Source: DATHRK01 sp035465395 (GTDB taxonomy: Bacteria; Gemmatimonadota; Gemmatimonadetes; Longimicrobiales; RSA9). Taken from it: a stretch of DNA of 64,000 nucleotides. The stretch is from contig DATHRK010000101.1 of the NCBI GenBank assembly GCA_035465395.1, positions 186,001 through 250,000 on the forward strand. Reading direction: 5' to 3'. Below the pieces are notes generated by a model that was given only the letters and a program-made list of their open reading frames with translations, was not told the DNA's origin and searched no databases. The number at the start of each line of letters is the position of its first letter. Positions within the stretch are counted from its first letter, which is position 1. A program made the position numbers and the translations under genes. Shown piece after piece: positions 1 through 8,822 of the stretch.

Positions 1-1
1 C

Positions 2-169
2 CAGCGCTTCATCGTCATCGCCGACCGGGCCACGCTCGGCACGGCGGTGGGAAGGGCTCCGCTGAGCGCGGTGGGCGTCACGGACGCCGGCCTGGCGGAC
101 AGAATCGATGCACTCACGCGCACGGGTGCGCGCGGAGGCAAGGACGTACCTCGAAGCGACGAGCGGTAG
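2..169 (+). CDS. L7Ae/YlxQ-like ribosome-associated protein, 3' end only
   Basis: An open frame enters from the left edge and ends at a TAG at 167-169; about 55 residues are visible. The segment reads RFIVIADRATLGTAVGRA, then a LSAVGVTDAGLADRI-type tail, which resembles the C-terminus of YlxQ-like L7Ae-family RNA-binding proteins. These small proteins usually lie between nusA/ylxR and infB, which fits the gene that follows 10 bases downstream. The start is outside the window. Family assignment rests on this short tail plus position, so it is moderate only. Confidence 0.6.
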   Translation, partial: QRFIVIADRATLGTAVGRAPLSAVGVTDAGLADRIDALTRTGARGGKDVPRSDER

Positions 170-179
170 AACGAAGCGT

Positions 180-2918
180 ATGCGGGTCTACGAAGTAGCG
201 AGAGAGTTCAAGGTCGAAGCGGAGCTGCTGCTGCAGCTCTTCCGCGAGATGGGCGTGCACGCCCGCAGCGAGGCGTCGACGGTCGACGACGTCGCGGTGG
301 CCAAGTTGCGCGCCCGTCTGGAACGGGAGCGTCGCTCGGGCACCGAGGACAGGTCGGAGGCGATCGAGCACGTGCTCGACGACGTGCAGACCGCCACGCG
401 TCGGCGCCGCCGGCGCCGCAAGGAGGATCTGCCGCCGAAGCCGGATCCCGAGGCGGAGGTCGAGGCCGAGGACGCCGAGGAGGTCGCCGAGGCCGAGGCC
501 GAGGACGAGGTCGCCGAGCTCTTCCCGCAGGCCGATGAGTCGGCCGAAGCGCCCGCCGAGGCCGAGGAGCCGGAGACGGACGCCGAGGAGATCGCCGCGG
601 AGGCCGAGGAGGAGATCGAGGCGGAGGTTGCCGACGAGCCGATCGACGCGGACGTCGCGACCGAAGAGGAGGCCGCGGCCGACCTCGAGTTCGAGGAGCC
701 GATCGAGGACGAGGTCGAGGAGATCGCGGCCGAGGCCGAGGAGGCCATGGATGAGGCGGAGGAGCCGGAGGAGGGTGGCGAGGCCGAGGAGGCCAAGCCG
801 CGCCGCCGCGTCGTCCGACTCAAGCGTGCCGCCGAGGCCATGCCGGAGACACCGGCCGTATCGGCGCGGCCCGCGCCGGCGGCCAGCGCGGGGCCGGGCG
901 GGACCGTGCGCATCCAGGCCGAGGGCTATACCGCCGACGGGCGGCGCAAGCGCGGCAAGAAGAAGAAGCGCGACCGGGTCGACCAGGGCGCAGTGCAGTC
1001 CAACGTCCAGCGCGTCATGGCGGAGCTCAAGGGCGGCAAGGGCAAGCGCCGCCGCAAGGGCCAGCGCGAGACCGCCGAGGAACGCGCCGAGCGTGAGCTG
1101 CAGGAAGAGATCGCCGCCGAGCAGGAAGCCAAGACGGTCAAGGTCAACGAGTTCCTGACCGTCGCCGAGCTGTCGGAGCTGATCGACGAGTCGCCCACGA
1201 CCATCGTCGGCAGCGCGTTCCGGAATCTGGGTCTGATGGTGACCATCAATCAACGCCTGGACTTCGACCAGATCGAGCTGCTGCTCGAGGAGTTCGGCTT
1301 CACAGCCGAGCGCGAAGAGGAGTACGGCGCCGATCTCGGAGAGATCGAAGAGGAGCCGGACGCTCCCGAGGACCTCCAGCCGCGGCCGCCGGTGGTGACC
1401 GTGATGGGCCACGTGGACCACGGGAAGACCCGGCTGCTCGACTACATCCGCAAGGCGAACGTGGTCGCCGGCGAGGCCGGCAGCATCACGCAGCACATCG
1501 GCGCCTACGCCGTCCAGGTGGAAGGCGACCGCACCATCGCCTTCCTGGATACGCCCGGCCACGCAGCGTTCACCGCGATGCGCGCGCGCGGCGCCGAGGT
1601 CACCGACGTCGTCATCCTGGTGGTGGCCGCGGACGACTCGGTCATGCCGCAGACGATCGAGGCTATCAGCCACGCAAAGAACGCGGGCGTGCCGCTGATC
1701 GTCGCCATCAACAAGGTCGACCTGCCCACCGCCGACGTGAACCGCGTGCGCCAGCAGCTGCTCGAGCACGACGTCGTCGTGGAGTCCTACGGCGGCGAGG
1801 TGCTGGACGCGGAGGTGAGCGCGCTCAAAGGCGACGGCGTCGACGCGTTGCTGGAGAAGGTGCTGCTGCAGGCCGAGCTGCTGGAGCTCAAGGCCAACCC
1901 GGACCGCGACGCGCGCGGCGTCGTGATCGAGTCCCAGCTGGACGTCGGCAAGGGCGCCATCGCGACCGTTCTGGTGACCAACGGCACGCTGCGCGTCGGC
2001 GACTCGTTCGTGTGCGGCAACCTCGACGGGCGCGTCCGCGCGCTGCTGGACGAGCGCGGGAATCCAGTCGATGAGGCCGGCCCCTCGACGCCCGTGCAGG
2101 TGCTCGGGCTGCCCGGTGTGCCGGAGTCGGGCGACGCGTTCGTGGTCATGGACGCCGCCGAGGCCGCCGAGATCGCGCAGAAGCGCAGCCGCCTGGACCG
2201 GGAGAAGAAGCTGCGCGTGAAGAGCGGCGTGAAGCTCACCGACATCGGGCGCATGCTCGCCGAGGGCAAGACGGCGCAGCTCAACGTCGTCATCAAGGGC
2301 GACGTGCACGGCTCCGTCCAGGCCCTCTCGGACGCGCTCGAGCAGCTCTCCACGACCGAGGTGCAGGTGGATGTGATCCACCGCGGCGTCGGCGGCATCA
2401 CCGAGTCCGACGTGCTGCTGGCGTCAACTTCCGGGGCGATCGTGATCGGCTTCCACGTGCGGCCGGACTCAGGCGCGCGCGGGGTCGCAGAGCGCGAGGA
2501 CGTGGACATCCGTCTCTACGACATCATCTACGAGGCCGTGAACGATGTGCGATCGGCCCTCGAGGGGATGCTCACGCCGGACGAGAAGGAGGTCGTCCTG
2601 GGCTCCGCCGAGGTCCGCGCGCTCTTCAAGGTGCCGCGCATCGGTACCGTCGCCGGGTGTTACGTCACCGACGGTGTCATCGAGCGCAGCGCGCGCGTCC
2701 GTCTGATCCGGGACTCGGTGCAGGTCTACGAAGGCGTCCTCGGCTCGCTCAAGCGCTTCAAGGACGACGCTCGCGACGTGCGCGAGGGCTTCGAGTGCGG
2801 CATGAGCATCGAGGGCTACAACGACATCAAGGTCGGCGACACGATCGAGGCCTACCGGGTCGAGCAGATCGAGCGCACGCTGGAGGATTCCGCGGCCGCG
2901 GAGCCGGCGCGCGCGTAG
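180..2918 (+). CDS. infB: Translation initiation factor IF-2
   Basis: GTPase that places initiator tRNA on the 30S subunit and promotes subunit joining. 912 aa from the ATG at 180, chosen because MRVYEVAREFKVE is the classic IF-2 N-terminus; an in-frame ATG at 108 would add 24 atypical residues and overlap the previous gene. Order: N-terminal helical domain (about 1-55), a long Glu/Ala-rich linker (about 100-225), a Lys/Arg-rich stretch, a second IF2-N domain (about 320-375), then the G domain with GHVDHGKT (about 410), DTPGH and NKVD, and C-terminal IF-2 domains. First complete gene of the infB-DUF503-rbfA-truB-ribF run. Confidence 0.97.
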   Translation: MRVYEVAREFKVEAELLLQLFREMGVHARSEASTVDDVAVAKLRARLERERRSGTEDRSEAIEHVLDDVQTATRRRRRRRKEDLPPKPDPEAEVEAEDAEEVAEAEAEDEVAELFPQADESAEAPAEAEEPETDAEEIAAEAEEEIEAEVADEPIDADVATEEEAAADLEFEEPIEDEVEEIAAEAEEAMDEAEEPEEGGEAEEAKPRRRVVRLKRAAEAMPETPAVSARPAPAASAGPGGTVRIQAEGYTADGRRKRGKKKKRDRVDQGAVQSNVQRVMAELKGGKGKRRRKGQRETAEERAERELQEEIAAEQEAKTVKVNEFLTVAELSELIDESPTTIVGSAFRNLGLMVTINQRLDFDQIELLLEEFGFTAEREEEYGADLGEIEEEPDAPEDLQPRPPVVTVMGHVDHGKTRLLDYIRKANVVAGEAGSITQHIGAYAVQVEGDRTIAFLDTPGHAAFTAMRARGAEVTDVVILVVAADDSVMPQTIEAISHAKNAGVPLIVAINKVDLPTADVNRVRQQLLEHDVVVESYGGEVLDAEVSALKGDGVDALLEKVLLQAELLELKANPDRDARGVVIESQLDVGKGAIATVLVTNGTLRVGDSFVCGNLDGRVRALLDERGNPVDEAGPSTPVQVLGLPGVPESGDAFVVMDAAEAAEIAQKRSRLDREKKLRVKSGVKLTDIGRMLAEGKTAQLNVVIKGDVHGSVQALSDALEQLSTTEVQVDVIHRGVGGITESDVLLASTSGAIVIGFHVRPDSGARGVAEREDVDIRLYDIIYEAVNDVRSALEGMLTPDEKEVVLGSAEVRALFKVPRIGTVAGCYVTDGVIERSARVRLIRDSVQVYEGVLGSLKRFKDDARDVREGFECGMSIEGYNDIKVGDTIEAYRVEQIERTLEDSAAAEPARA

Positions 2919-3013
2919 CGAGCCGTGCCGAGCGCGCCACGAACCACGCGCGGCGCCCGCGCCCGCGCCCGGGTCCCGGCGTCCCGCACGGGCTCGACGC
3001 CCACGGCCAGCTG

Positions 3014-3295
3014 ATGGTCGTGGGCGTGCTCGTTTGGGAGCTCGACGTTCTCGGGGCGCACTCTCTCAAGGACAAGCGCCGGGTGGTGAAGAGCATGAGC
3101 GAGCGGATGCGCAACCGCTTCAACGCCGGCGTCGCCGAGACCGGCCACCACGACGTCTGGCAACGCGCCCAGCTCGCCGCCTGCGTCGTGTCCACCGAGC
3201 GCGGCCATGCCGACAGCATGCTGGACGCGATCGACCGCTTCGTCGCGAACGACGCGCGCGTGCGTATCCTGGACACGCAGCGCACGCTCTACTGA
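3014..3295 (+). CDS. DUF503 family protein (YlxP-like)
   Basis: 93 aa from ATG 3014 (MVVGVLVWELDVLGAHSLK). The sequence LKDKRRVVKSMSERMRNRFN and the C-terminal AIDRFVANDARVRILD are typical of the DUF503/YlxP family, small proteins commonly encoded between infB and rbfA. The biochemical role is not established; the location suggests ribosome biogenesis. About 95 bases separate it from infB and 13 bases from rbfA, so it is most likely cotranscribed. An open frame extends upstream into infB but lacks family similarity, so the internal ATG is preferred. Confidence 0.88.
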   Translation: MVVGVLVWELDVLGAHSLKDKRRVVKSMSERMRNRFNAGVAETGHHDVWQRAQLAACVVSTERGHADSMLDAIDRFVANDARVRILDTQRTLY

Positions 3296-3308
3296 GCCCG
3301 CCGAGGAC

Positions 3309-3716
3309 ATGAGCCATCGCCGGACGCGCCTGAACGAGCAGCTGAAACGCGAGATCGCGGAGATCGTCCGCTGGGAGGTCGCCGACCCGCGCGTCGGCCC
3401 CGCCACCGTCACAGGCGCCGAAGTCGCGCCCGACCTCACCAGCGCACGCGTGTACGTGGCGCTGATCGGCGACGAGGCCGAGCGTCGCGCGTCTCTCGAG
3501 GGTCTGGAGGCCGCCGCTCCCTTCATCCGGTCGCAGCTCGCCGGGCGCCTCGACCTGCGCCGCACGCCCAGCCTCAAGTTCTATCCCGACGAGTCGATGG
3601 CGCGCGCGTCGCGCATCGAGGAGCTGCTCGCCGAGGTGGAGCCGGAAGAGGGCTGGGACGCGGACGAGGAGCCCCGCGATCCGCCGCCGGCCGAGGATGC
3701 CGCGCTTGAGCCCTAG
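3309..3716 (+). CDS. rbfA: 30S ribosome-binding factor RbfA
   Basis: 135 aa. RbfA binds immature 30S subunits near the 5' end of 16S rRNA during late maturation. Family features: RTRLNEQLKREIAEIVRWEV at the N-terminus, VTGAEVAPDLTSARVYV in the KH-like core, and LRRTPSLKFYPDES with IEELL near the C-terminus. An acidic, proline-rich tail of about 25 residues follows. Start ATG 3309 sits 13 bases after the DUF503 stop. The 3' end overlaps truB by 20 bases, indicating coupled translation. Confidence 0.95.
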   Translation: MSHRRTRLNEQLKREIAEIVRWEVADPRVGPATVTGAEVAPDLTSARVYVALIGDEAERRASLEGLEAAAPFIRSQLAGRLDLRRTPSLKFYPDESMARASRIEELLAEVEPEEGWDADEEPRDPPPAEDAALEP

Positions 3717-4779
3717 ACGCCCCGGACCTACCTCCGGCCTGTCGGGCGTGCTGGCGGTGGACAAGCCGGCCGGCCCGACGTCGCACGACGTGGTCGACGC
3801 GGCGCGCCGTGCGCTCGGCGAACGGCGCATCGGGCACACCGGCACGCTCGACCCCTTCGCCTCCGGGCTCCTGCTCCTGTGCGTCGGCCCCGCGACCCGC
3901 CTCGCGGAGTACATCGCCGGCCTCCCCAAGTCCTACCGTGCGACGGCGCGGCTGGGCGAGTCCACCGCGACGGCCGATCCGGAGGGCGAGGTCACCCGCA
4001 GGAGCGACGCGTGGCGCGCGCTGTCGGAACCCGTGGTGCGGCGGGCGTTCGAGACGCACGTGGGCGTGCGGGACCAGAGGCCGCCGGCGTTCAGCGCGAA
4101 GAAGGTGGGCGGCGAGCGGCTGTACGAGAAGGCCCGGCGGGGCGAGGAGGTGCGGGCCGAGCCCGTTCCGGTGTGCATTCATCGTCTGACGGTCGAGGAG
4201 GTCGACCTGCCGGACGTCACCTTCTCGCTCACCTGCTCGACCGGGACCTACGTACGCGCCGTCGCCCGTGACGTGGGCGACGACCTCGGCGTCGGGGGGC
4301 ACCTCAGGGCGCTGCGGCGCACCGCCATCGGGCCCCACCGCGTCGACGACGCGCTCGCCCTGGCAGATCTCGAGGACCCCGGCAGCGTGGCCGAGGCAAT
4401 GCTCTCGCCGCTCGCCGCGCTGGCGCACCTGCGCCGGCTCGAGCTGGACGACGCGGCGCTCGGTGAGGTCGCACACGGCCGCCCCGTCGCCGCCCCCGAA
4501 GCGGCCCTGATCGGCCCGGCCCGATCCGCGCTGCCCACCCTCGCGGAGCCCTTCCTCGGCGCGCTCGGGCAGGCCGCGCACCTGCCGCCCGGCGCGGCCG
4601 TCACCGCGTCGCTGGCGGGCACGGCGGACCCCGGGCTGCTTGCGCCCGAAACGCCGAGGGGACTCGGAGGGGATGCCCGGCCCGAACCGGTGGCGCTCGT
4701 GCGCGGCGAGCAGCTGGTCGCCGTCGCGCTGCTCGTGGAGGGCCTGGCTCGCCCCAAGAAGGTCTTCCGTGGCGGCTGA
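3697..4779 (+). CDS. truB: tRNA pseudouridine(55) synthase TruB
   Basis: 360 aa; converts U55 of tRNA T-loops to pseudouridine. GVLAVDKPAGPTSHDVV opens the catalytic domain and HTGTLDPFASGLL contains the catalytic Asp (D52). RPPAFSAKKVGGERLYEKAR and STGTYVRAVARDVG are further family motifs. The C-terminus (about 240-360) is longer and less conserved and probably corresponds to the PUA-like/TruB-C region. Overlaps rbfA upstream and ribF downstream (ribF GTG at 4769 lies inside its 3' end), so these three are translationally coupled. Confidence 0.96.
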   Translation: MPRLSPRRPGPTSGLSGVLAVDKPAGPTSHDVVDAARRALGERRIGHTGTLDPFASGLLLLCVGPATRLAEYIAGLPKSYRATARLGESTATADPEGEVTRRSDAWRALSEPVVRRAFETHVGVRDQRPPAFSAKKVGGERLYEKARRGEEVRAEPVPVCIHRLTVEEVDLPDVTFSLTCSTGTYVRAVARDVGDDLGVGGHLRALRRTAIGPHRVDDALALADLEDPGSVAEAMLSPLAALAHLRRLELDDAALGEVAHGRPVAAPEAALIGPARSALPTLAEPFLGALGQAAHLPPGAAVTASLAGTADPGLLAPETPRGLGGDARPEPVALVRGEQLVAVALLVEGLARPKKVFRGG

Positions 4780-5728
4780 ACGCGATCGCCATCAGTCCCT
4801 GGCCCCCGCCGCGGACGGCACCGTGGTGACGGTGGGGGCGTTCGACGGTATCCACCTCGGCCACCGGGTGCTCATCGACGAGACCGTGCGGCGCGCCGCG
4901 GCGCTCGATCTGTCCTCCGTCGTGCTCACGTTCTCGACCCACCCGGCCGCGGTGCTGCGGCCGGACAGTGCGCCCGCGCTCCTGAGCACACCGGAGGAGC
5001 GCGTCGAAGCGATCGCCTCCCTCGGCGTGGACCGGCTCGTGGTCCTGCCGTTCAACCAGGCCGTGGCCGACCTGACGGCCCGCGAGTTCGTCCGGAGCGT
5101 GCTGGTTGGGCGCCTCGGGATACGCCACCTGGTGATCGGGCACGACCACGCCCTGGGCCGGGACCGCGTGGGGGACGCCGGCGAACTGCGCCGCCTCGGC
5201 GGCGAGTTCGGCTTCGACGTGTCCGTTGTCGGGCCCGTCCGGAACGGCGGCGGCGCGGCGGTGTCGTCCTCGGCGATCCGGGCCGCGCTCGCGGACGGGG
5301 ATGTCCGCACGGCCGAGGCCATGCTGGGGCGCCGGTACTGGCTGACCGGCGTCGTCGTGCGGGGGGAGGGGAGGGGGCGTGAGATCGGCGTCCCGACCGC
5401 CAACCTGAGCCTGCATGGCGACAAGCTGCTGCCGGCGGCCGGCATCTACGCCGTACGGGCGTGGACAGGCGGGGTGGCCGCGCCAGGGCCGGGCGGCGGC
5501 CCATACGACGCGGTGCTGCACGTGGGCCCCCGCCCCGTGTTCGACGACGCCCGCGTGACCGTGGAGGCGCACCTTCTGGACCGGTCCGTGGACCTGTACG
5601 GTCGCGTAGTACGCCTCGAGCTGATCTCCCGCATCAGGGACGTAAGCGACTTCGACTCGGTAGCCGACCTCGTGAGGGCGATCCAGGGCGATGTGACCGA
5701 GGCGAAGCGGGCGCTGGCGGACATCTAG
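4769..5728 (+). CDS. ribF: Bifunctional riboflavin kinase / FAD synthetase
   Basis: 319 aa. Makes FMN then FAD from riboflavin. The N-terminal nucleotidyltransferase domain shows TVGAFDGIHLGHR (about 21-33) and LVIGHDHALGRDR. The C-terminal riboflavin-kinase domain shows GREIGVPTANLSL and a final FVAR-like segment. GTG at 4769 overlaps the end of truB by 11 bases and gives a normal family length; the open frame extends further upstream inside truB but without similarity. Last gene of the translation-factor run. In many bacteria rpsO or pnp follows; here an accessory cassette intervenes. Confidence 0.95.
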   Translation: MAAERDRHQSLAPAADGTVVTVGAFDGIHLGHRVLIDETVRRAAALDLSSVVLTFSTHPAAVLRPDSAPALLSTPEERVEAIASLGVDRLVVLPFNQAVADLTAREFVRSVLVGRLGIRHLVIGHDHALGRDRVGDAGELRRLGGEFGFDVSVVGPVRNGGGAAVSSSAIRAALADGDVRTAEAMLGRRYWLTGVVVRGEGRGREIGVPTANLSLHGDKLLPAAGIYAVRAWTGGVAAPGPGGGPYDAVLHVGPRPVFDDARVTVEAHLLDRSVDLYGRVVRLELISRIRDVSDFDSVADLVRAIQGDVTEAKRALADI

Positions 5729-5764
5729 CTCCCCCTCCCGAATCCCGCACCCGCCGTGGGCTGC

Positions 5765-5793
5765 TTGTGCGCGGGCTTCGTCCTCCAAATATT
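5765..5793 (+). promoter_or_regulatory. Candidate promoter of the HlyD/M50 cassette
   Basis: TTGTGC (5765-5770), a 17-base spacer, and AATATT (5788-5793) match the -35/-10 pattern seen elsewhere in this window. The predicted transcript would begin near 5800, leaving a leader of roughly 135 bases before the GAF-HlyD gene. This is a by-eye call with no experimental support. Confidence 0.4.
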
Positions 5794-5874
5794 GATCGGG
5801 CGCGTCGTGTGGGTCCCCACTTACCCTTTCCCGTCGACGGGACCGACTGGCCGCGTTCATCGGCCTGGCGCGCA

Positions 5875-5897
5875 CCGGGCGGCGGGAGGCCGCCCGG
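5875..5897 (+). other. Perfect 9-bp hairpin in the ribF-GAF gene gap
   Basis: CCGGGCGGC (5875-5883) pairs perfectly with GCCGCCCGG (5889-5897) across a 5-base loop. No T-run follows, so it is a poor intrinsic terminator. It lies 40 bases upstream of the next start codon, inside the predicted leader of the cassette mRNA. It may stop the ribF transcript with Rho or act as a leader structure. Nothing else recognisable was seen in the 209 bases between ribF and the next gene. Confidence 0.45.
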
Positions 5898-5937
5898 CGC
5901 GTAGGTCCCATGGCGGGTTTCCGGGAGGTTGCCCAGG

Positions 5938-7890
5938 ATGTCCTCCCCGGCTGGTAGCACCCCACAACACGACGCCACCGACGCCCTGGTAGAGCTCGAT
6001 GGCGAGCACCTCCGTACGCTCATCCGGTTGTCCCAGTCGTTCAACGCGACGCTCGACCTGGACGACCTGCTGCCCAACATCCTCAATGAGACGCTCGAGC
6101 TGTTGGGCGCCGAAATGGGATCGATCTGGGTGCTGGAGGGGGAGAGCCTGCGCTGTCTCATGTCCGCCGGCGAGGCCGGGGACCGTCTGGTCGGGGTCGA
6201 GCTGCCGCTCGGAGCGGGACTCGTCGGTGACGCCACCCTGAACCGCCGCCCCGTCCTCGTGACCGACGCCGCCGAGGACGCCCGCTATCTCCCCCAACTC
6301 GATGAAGCCGCCGGTTTCTCTACCGGCTCGGCGATGGCCGTGCCGCTCGAGGTGCGCGGACAGCTGGTGGGGGGTCTGGCCGTTTCGAACCGCCGCGGGG
6401 ACGGCGACCTGTTCGACGCCCGTCACCTCGCCTTCCTGACGGCGCTCGGCGACGACGCGGCTGCGGCCATTCGCAACGCCCGCCTGTTGGAGGCCGAACG
6501 GCGAGCGCGCGACCTGCACGCTCTGCTGGACTTCAGCCACCAGGTGGCCGGGACGTTCGAGCTGGAGCGAATCCACCTCTCGATCGTCAATCTCGGCGGC
6601 GAAGCCATCCCCTACGAGCGGTGCACGCTCGGCGTGTGGCGGGAGGAGACGCTCGAGGTGGTGGCGATCTCGGGAGAGCAGAGCGTGGACCGGCGCGCCG
6701 TCGCCGTGAAGGAGCTGGAAGAGTTCCTCGCCTGGATTTCCGAGCGGGGCGAAAACCTGCGAGTCCCCGACGTGGGCGACGAGGATGACGAGACCGCCCG
6801 ACGTCTGCGAGAGAGGTTCGGCGCATATCTGGAGCGCAACCAGGTGCAGGGCGTCCTCTCGCTGGAAATCCGCGACGCCGAGGGCCCCCTCGGCATCCTG
6901 CTCTTCGAGTTCGCCGAGGCGTACGCCTTCACCGAGTGGCACGAGGAGGCCGCCGGGCTGCTCGCCGCCAGCGCCACGCTCGCGCTCCGCAACGCGCAGC
7001 TCTACGCGGGAGTGCCTTTCATTTCCTTCCTCGAGCCGCTGGGTAAGAAGCGGCGTGCGCTCGCGCGCCTGCCCCGCGCGACGCTGATCAAGTACGGCGC
7101 GGTGGCGGCGATCATCCTCCTCGCCCTGACCGTGATCCGGTTGCCCATTCGCGTGCCCGCGGAGAGCGCCTCGGTGCGCGCCGTGTTGCAGCGGCCGGTG
7201 CGCGCGCAGGTGGAGGGCGTGATCGACCGCGTCGCCGCCGAGGAGGGGGCGACCGTGGCCCCCGGAGACCCGGTCGTCTTCCTGCGCAGCGAGGATCGGC
7301 AGCGCGACGTGCTCCTGGCCGAAGGCAACCTCGCGGTCGCGCGTCGGGAGGCGATGGCGGCCGAGGCCGCCAACGACGTGCTCGGGGCGTCTCTCGCACG
7401 GGTTCGTGCCGAAGAGGCGAGCAGGACGCTGGACGTGCTGCGGCGCCAGGAGGACTGGAGCACTGTGCGCGCGGCCACGGCCGGCGTCATCCTCACGCCG
7501 CGCATGAACGAGCGGCTGGGCAGCCGCGTGGGCGTCGGCGACCCCGTCGCGTGGGTGGGCGACCCGGGCTGGATGGAGGCCGAGCTCGAGGTCGATCAGG
7601 CCGACATCGGGCTCATCGACCTGGACGATCCCATACGCCTGCGGGTCGACGCCTATCCGTCCGTCACGTACGAGGGACGGGTCACCGCGATCGCGCCGGG
7701 CGCCGACACCACGTCGACCGCCCACACCTTCACGGTCCGCGCGGTGCTCGACAACAGCGCGGGCCTGCTGCGCCCCGGGATGGAAGCCCGCGCGCGTGTT
7801 CTCACCGACAGCAGACCGTTGTGGGTCGTCCTCTTCCGCCGTCCCTGGAGAGCGGTCCGCATGGGCCTCTGGTGGATGCTACCGACATGA
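5938..7890 (+). CDS. GAF-GAF-TM-HlyD membrane fusion protein (sensor-linked adaptor)
   Basis: 650 aa. Two GAF-like sensory domains lie in the predicted cytoplasmic part: about 20-185 (VGVELPLGAGLVGDA, AMAVPLEVRGQLVGGLAVSN) and about 190-355. One membrane helix follows at about 385-402 (YGAVAAIILLALTVI). Then comes an HlyD/biotinyl-lipoyl-like barrel-sandwich (VRAQVEGVIDRVAAEEGATV) and a beta domain ending LLRPGMEARARVL. It could sense a ligand or redox state inside and transmit it to a periplasmic adaptor. ATG 5938 is preferred to TTG 5929 because GGAGG at 5924-5928 is then spaced 9 bases. First gene of the cassette; its TGA overlaps the next ATG. Confidence 0.85.
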   Translation: MSSPAGSTPQHDATDALVELDGEHLRTLIRLSQSFNATLDLDDLLPNILNETLELLGAEMGSIWVLEGESLRCLMSAGEAGDRLVGVELPLGAGLVGDATLNRRPVLVTDAAEDARYLPQLDEAAGFSTGSAMAVPLEVRGQLVGGLAVSNRRGDGDLFDARHLAFLTALGDDAAAAIRNARLLEAERRARDLHALLDFSHQVAGTFELERIHLSIVNLGGEAIPYERCTLGVWREETLEVVAISGEQSVDRRAVAVKELEEFLAWISERGENLRVPDVGDEDDETARRLRERFGAYLERNQVQGVLSLEIRDAEGPLGILLFEFAEAYAFTEWHEEAAGLLAASATLALRNAQLYAGVPFISFLEPLGKKRRALARLPRATLIKYGAVAAIILLALTVIRLPIRVPAESASVRAVLQRPVRAQVEGVIDRVAAEEGATVAPGDPVVFLRSEDRQRDVLLAEGNLAVARREAMAAEAANDVLGASLARVRAEEASRTLDVLRRQEDWSTVRAATAGVILTPRMNERLGSRVGVGDPVAWVGDPGWMEAELEVDQADIGLIDLDDPIRLRVDAYPSVTYEGRVTAIAPGADTTSTAHTFTVRAVLDNSAGLLRPGMEARARVLTDSRPLWVVLFRRPWRAVRMGLWWMLPT

Positions 7891-8822
7891 TGCGACTGCA
7901 CGTTCCGAACGCCCCCTCCCTACGGAAACTCTTGTCGGGTCGAGCGCGCTCCTGGGCGCTCCCTGTCCTCGCCGCGCTCGCCCTCCCGGGGTGTGGTACG
8001 GAGGTGGAGGCCGACGACGACGCGGTGGATGCCGTGGTCGCCTCCGCCTCGCTTCCCGCGGGCGGCGAGGACGCCCTCGACTTCACGCCCCCGGGCGCAG
8101 AACGTGGGTTCGCGGACAGGCGGGCGGAATCGGCGGACGCCGGCGGCCACTACACCGTCCTCTACTCGGAGCGTGACGCCGAGATCAGGGCTCGCAGCGA
8201 CGGGCACGTGCGCACGGTGCACGCGGAGATCGGCGACCCGGTCGCCTCGGGCCAGCTCCTCGCTTCGCTGGAGAGCGAGGAGGCCGCCGCCGCGGTGGCC
8301 TCGGCGGAAGCCGCGCTGGAGTACGCGCGCCATCAGGAGGAGCGTACGCGCGTGCTGGCGCAGGGCGAGTTGACCACCCGCGTGGAGCTGGAGGAAGCGA
8401 CCTACCTCCTGCGCGCGGCGGAGGCCGAGCTGCAGGAGGCGACGGCCCGTCTCGAACGGACCCGCATCAGGGCCCCGTTCGGCGGCGTGGTGACCCGCAG
8501 GTTCGTCCGCCTGGGCACGTACGTGGAGGAGGGCGATCCCCTGTACCGCGTGACGGCGCTCCGCCCACTTCGCGCGCTCCTGCGGGTACCGGAGGCTGCG
8601 GCCCCCTCGATCAGCCGGGGCGATCCGATGTCGCTCGAGGCCGTTGACGGGACGCGCGTTGCGGGACGCGTCGCGCGCATCGCGCCGGCCGTGGACCCCG
8701 CCAGCGGCACCGTGGACGTGCTCGTCGATGTCGACGAACCCGGCTCGCTGCGCCCCGGATCCTCGGTGCGAGTCGTGCCCGGCGCGCATGAGGCACCCGC
8801 TCCCGACGAAGGGGGCGCGTGA
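7887..8822 (+). CDS. HlyD/RND-type periplasmic adaptor, predicted lipoprotein
   Basis: 311 aa. The N-terminal signal ends in a lipobox ALPGC (Cys36), so the protein is probably anchored to a membrane facing the periplasm. Order: barrel-sandwich half (IRARSDGHVRTVHAEIGDPV), an alpha-helical hairpin of about 60 residues, the second lipoyl half (RTRIRAPFGGVVTRRF), and a beta-barrel/membrane-proximal part ending with LRPGSSVRVVPG. Such adaptors bridge an inner-membrane transporter to an outer-membrane channel, but neither partner is encoded nearby. ATGATG at 7887 overlaps the stop of the GAF-HlyD gene; the 3' end overlaps the GTG of the M50 gene. Confidence 0.85.
   Translation: MMRLHVPNAPSLRKLLSGRARSWALPVLAALALPGCGTEVEADDDAVDAVVASASLPAGGEDALDFTPPGAERGFADRRAESADAGGHYTVLYSERDAEIRARSDGHVRTVHAEIGDPVASGQLLASLESEEAAAAVASAEAALEYARHQEERTRVLAQGELTTRVELEEATYLLRAAEAELQEATARLERTRIRAPFGGVVTRRFVRLGTYVEEGDPLYRVTALRPLRALLRVPEAAAPSISRGDPMSLEAVDGTRVAGRVARIAPAVDPASGTVDVLVDVDEPGSLRPGSSVRVVPGAHEAPAPDEGGA

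Noticed and set aside
114..2381. Long open frame on the minus strand opposite infB (755 codons)
   Set aside because: It mirrors infB exactly, has repetitive Leu/Gly/Arg/His composition and no family features. In GC-rich DNA the antisense of a biased gene is often open.
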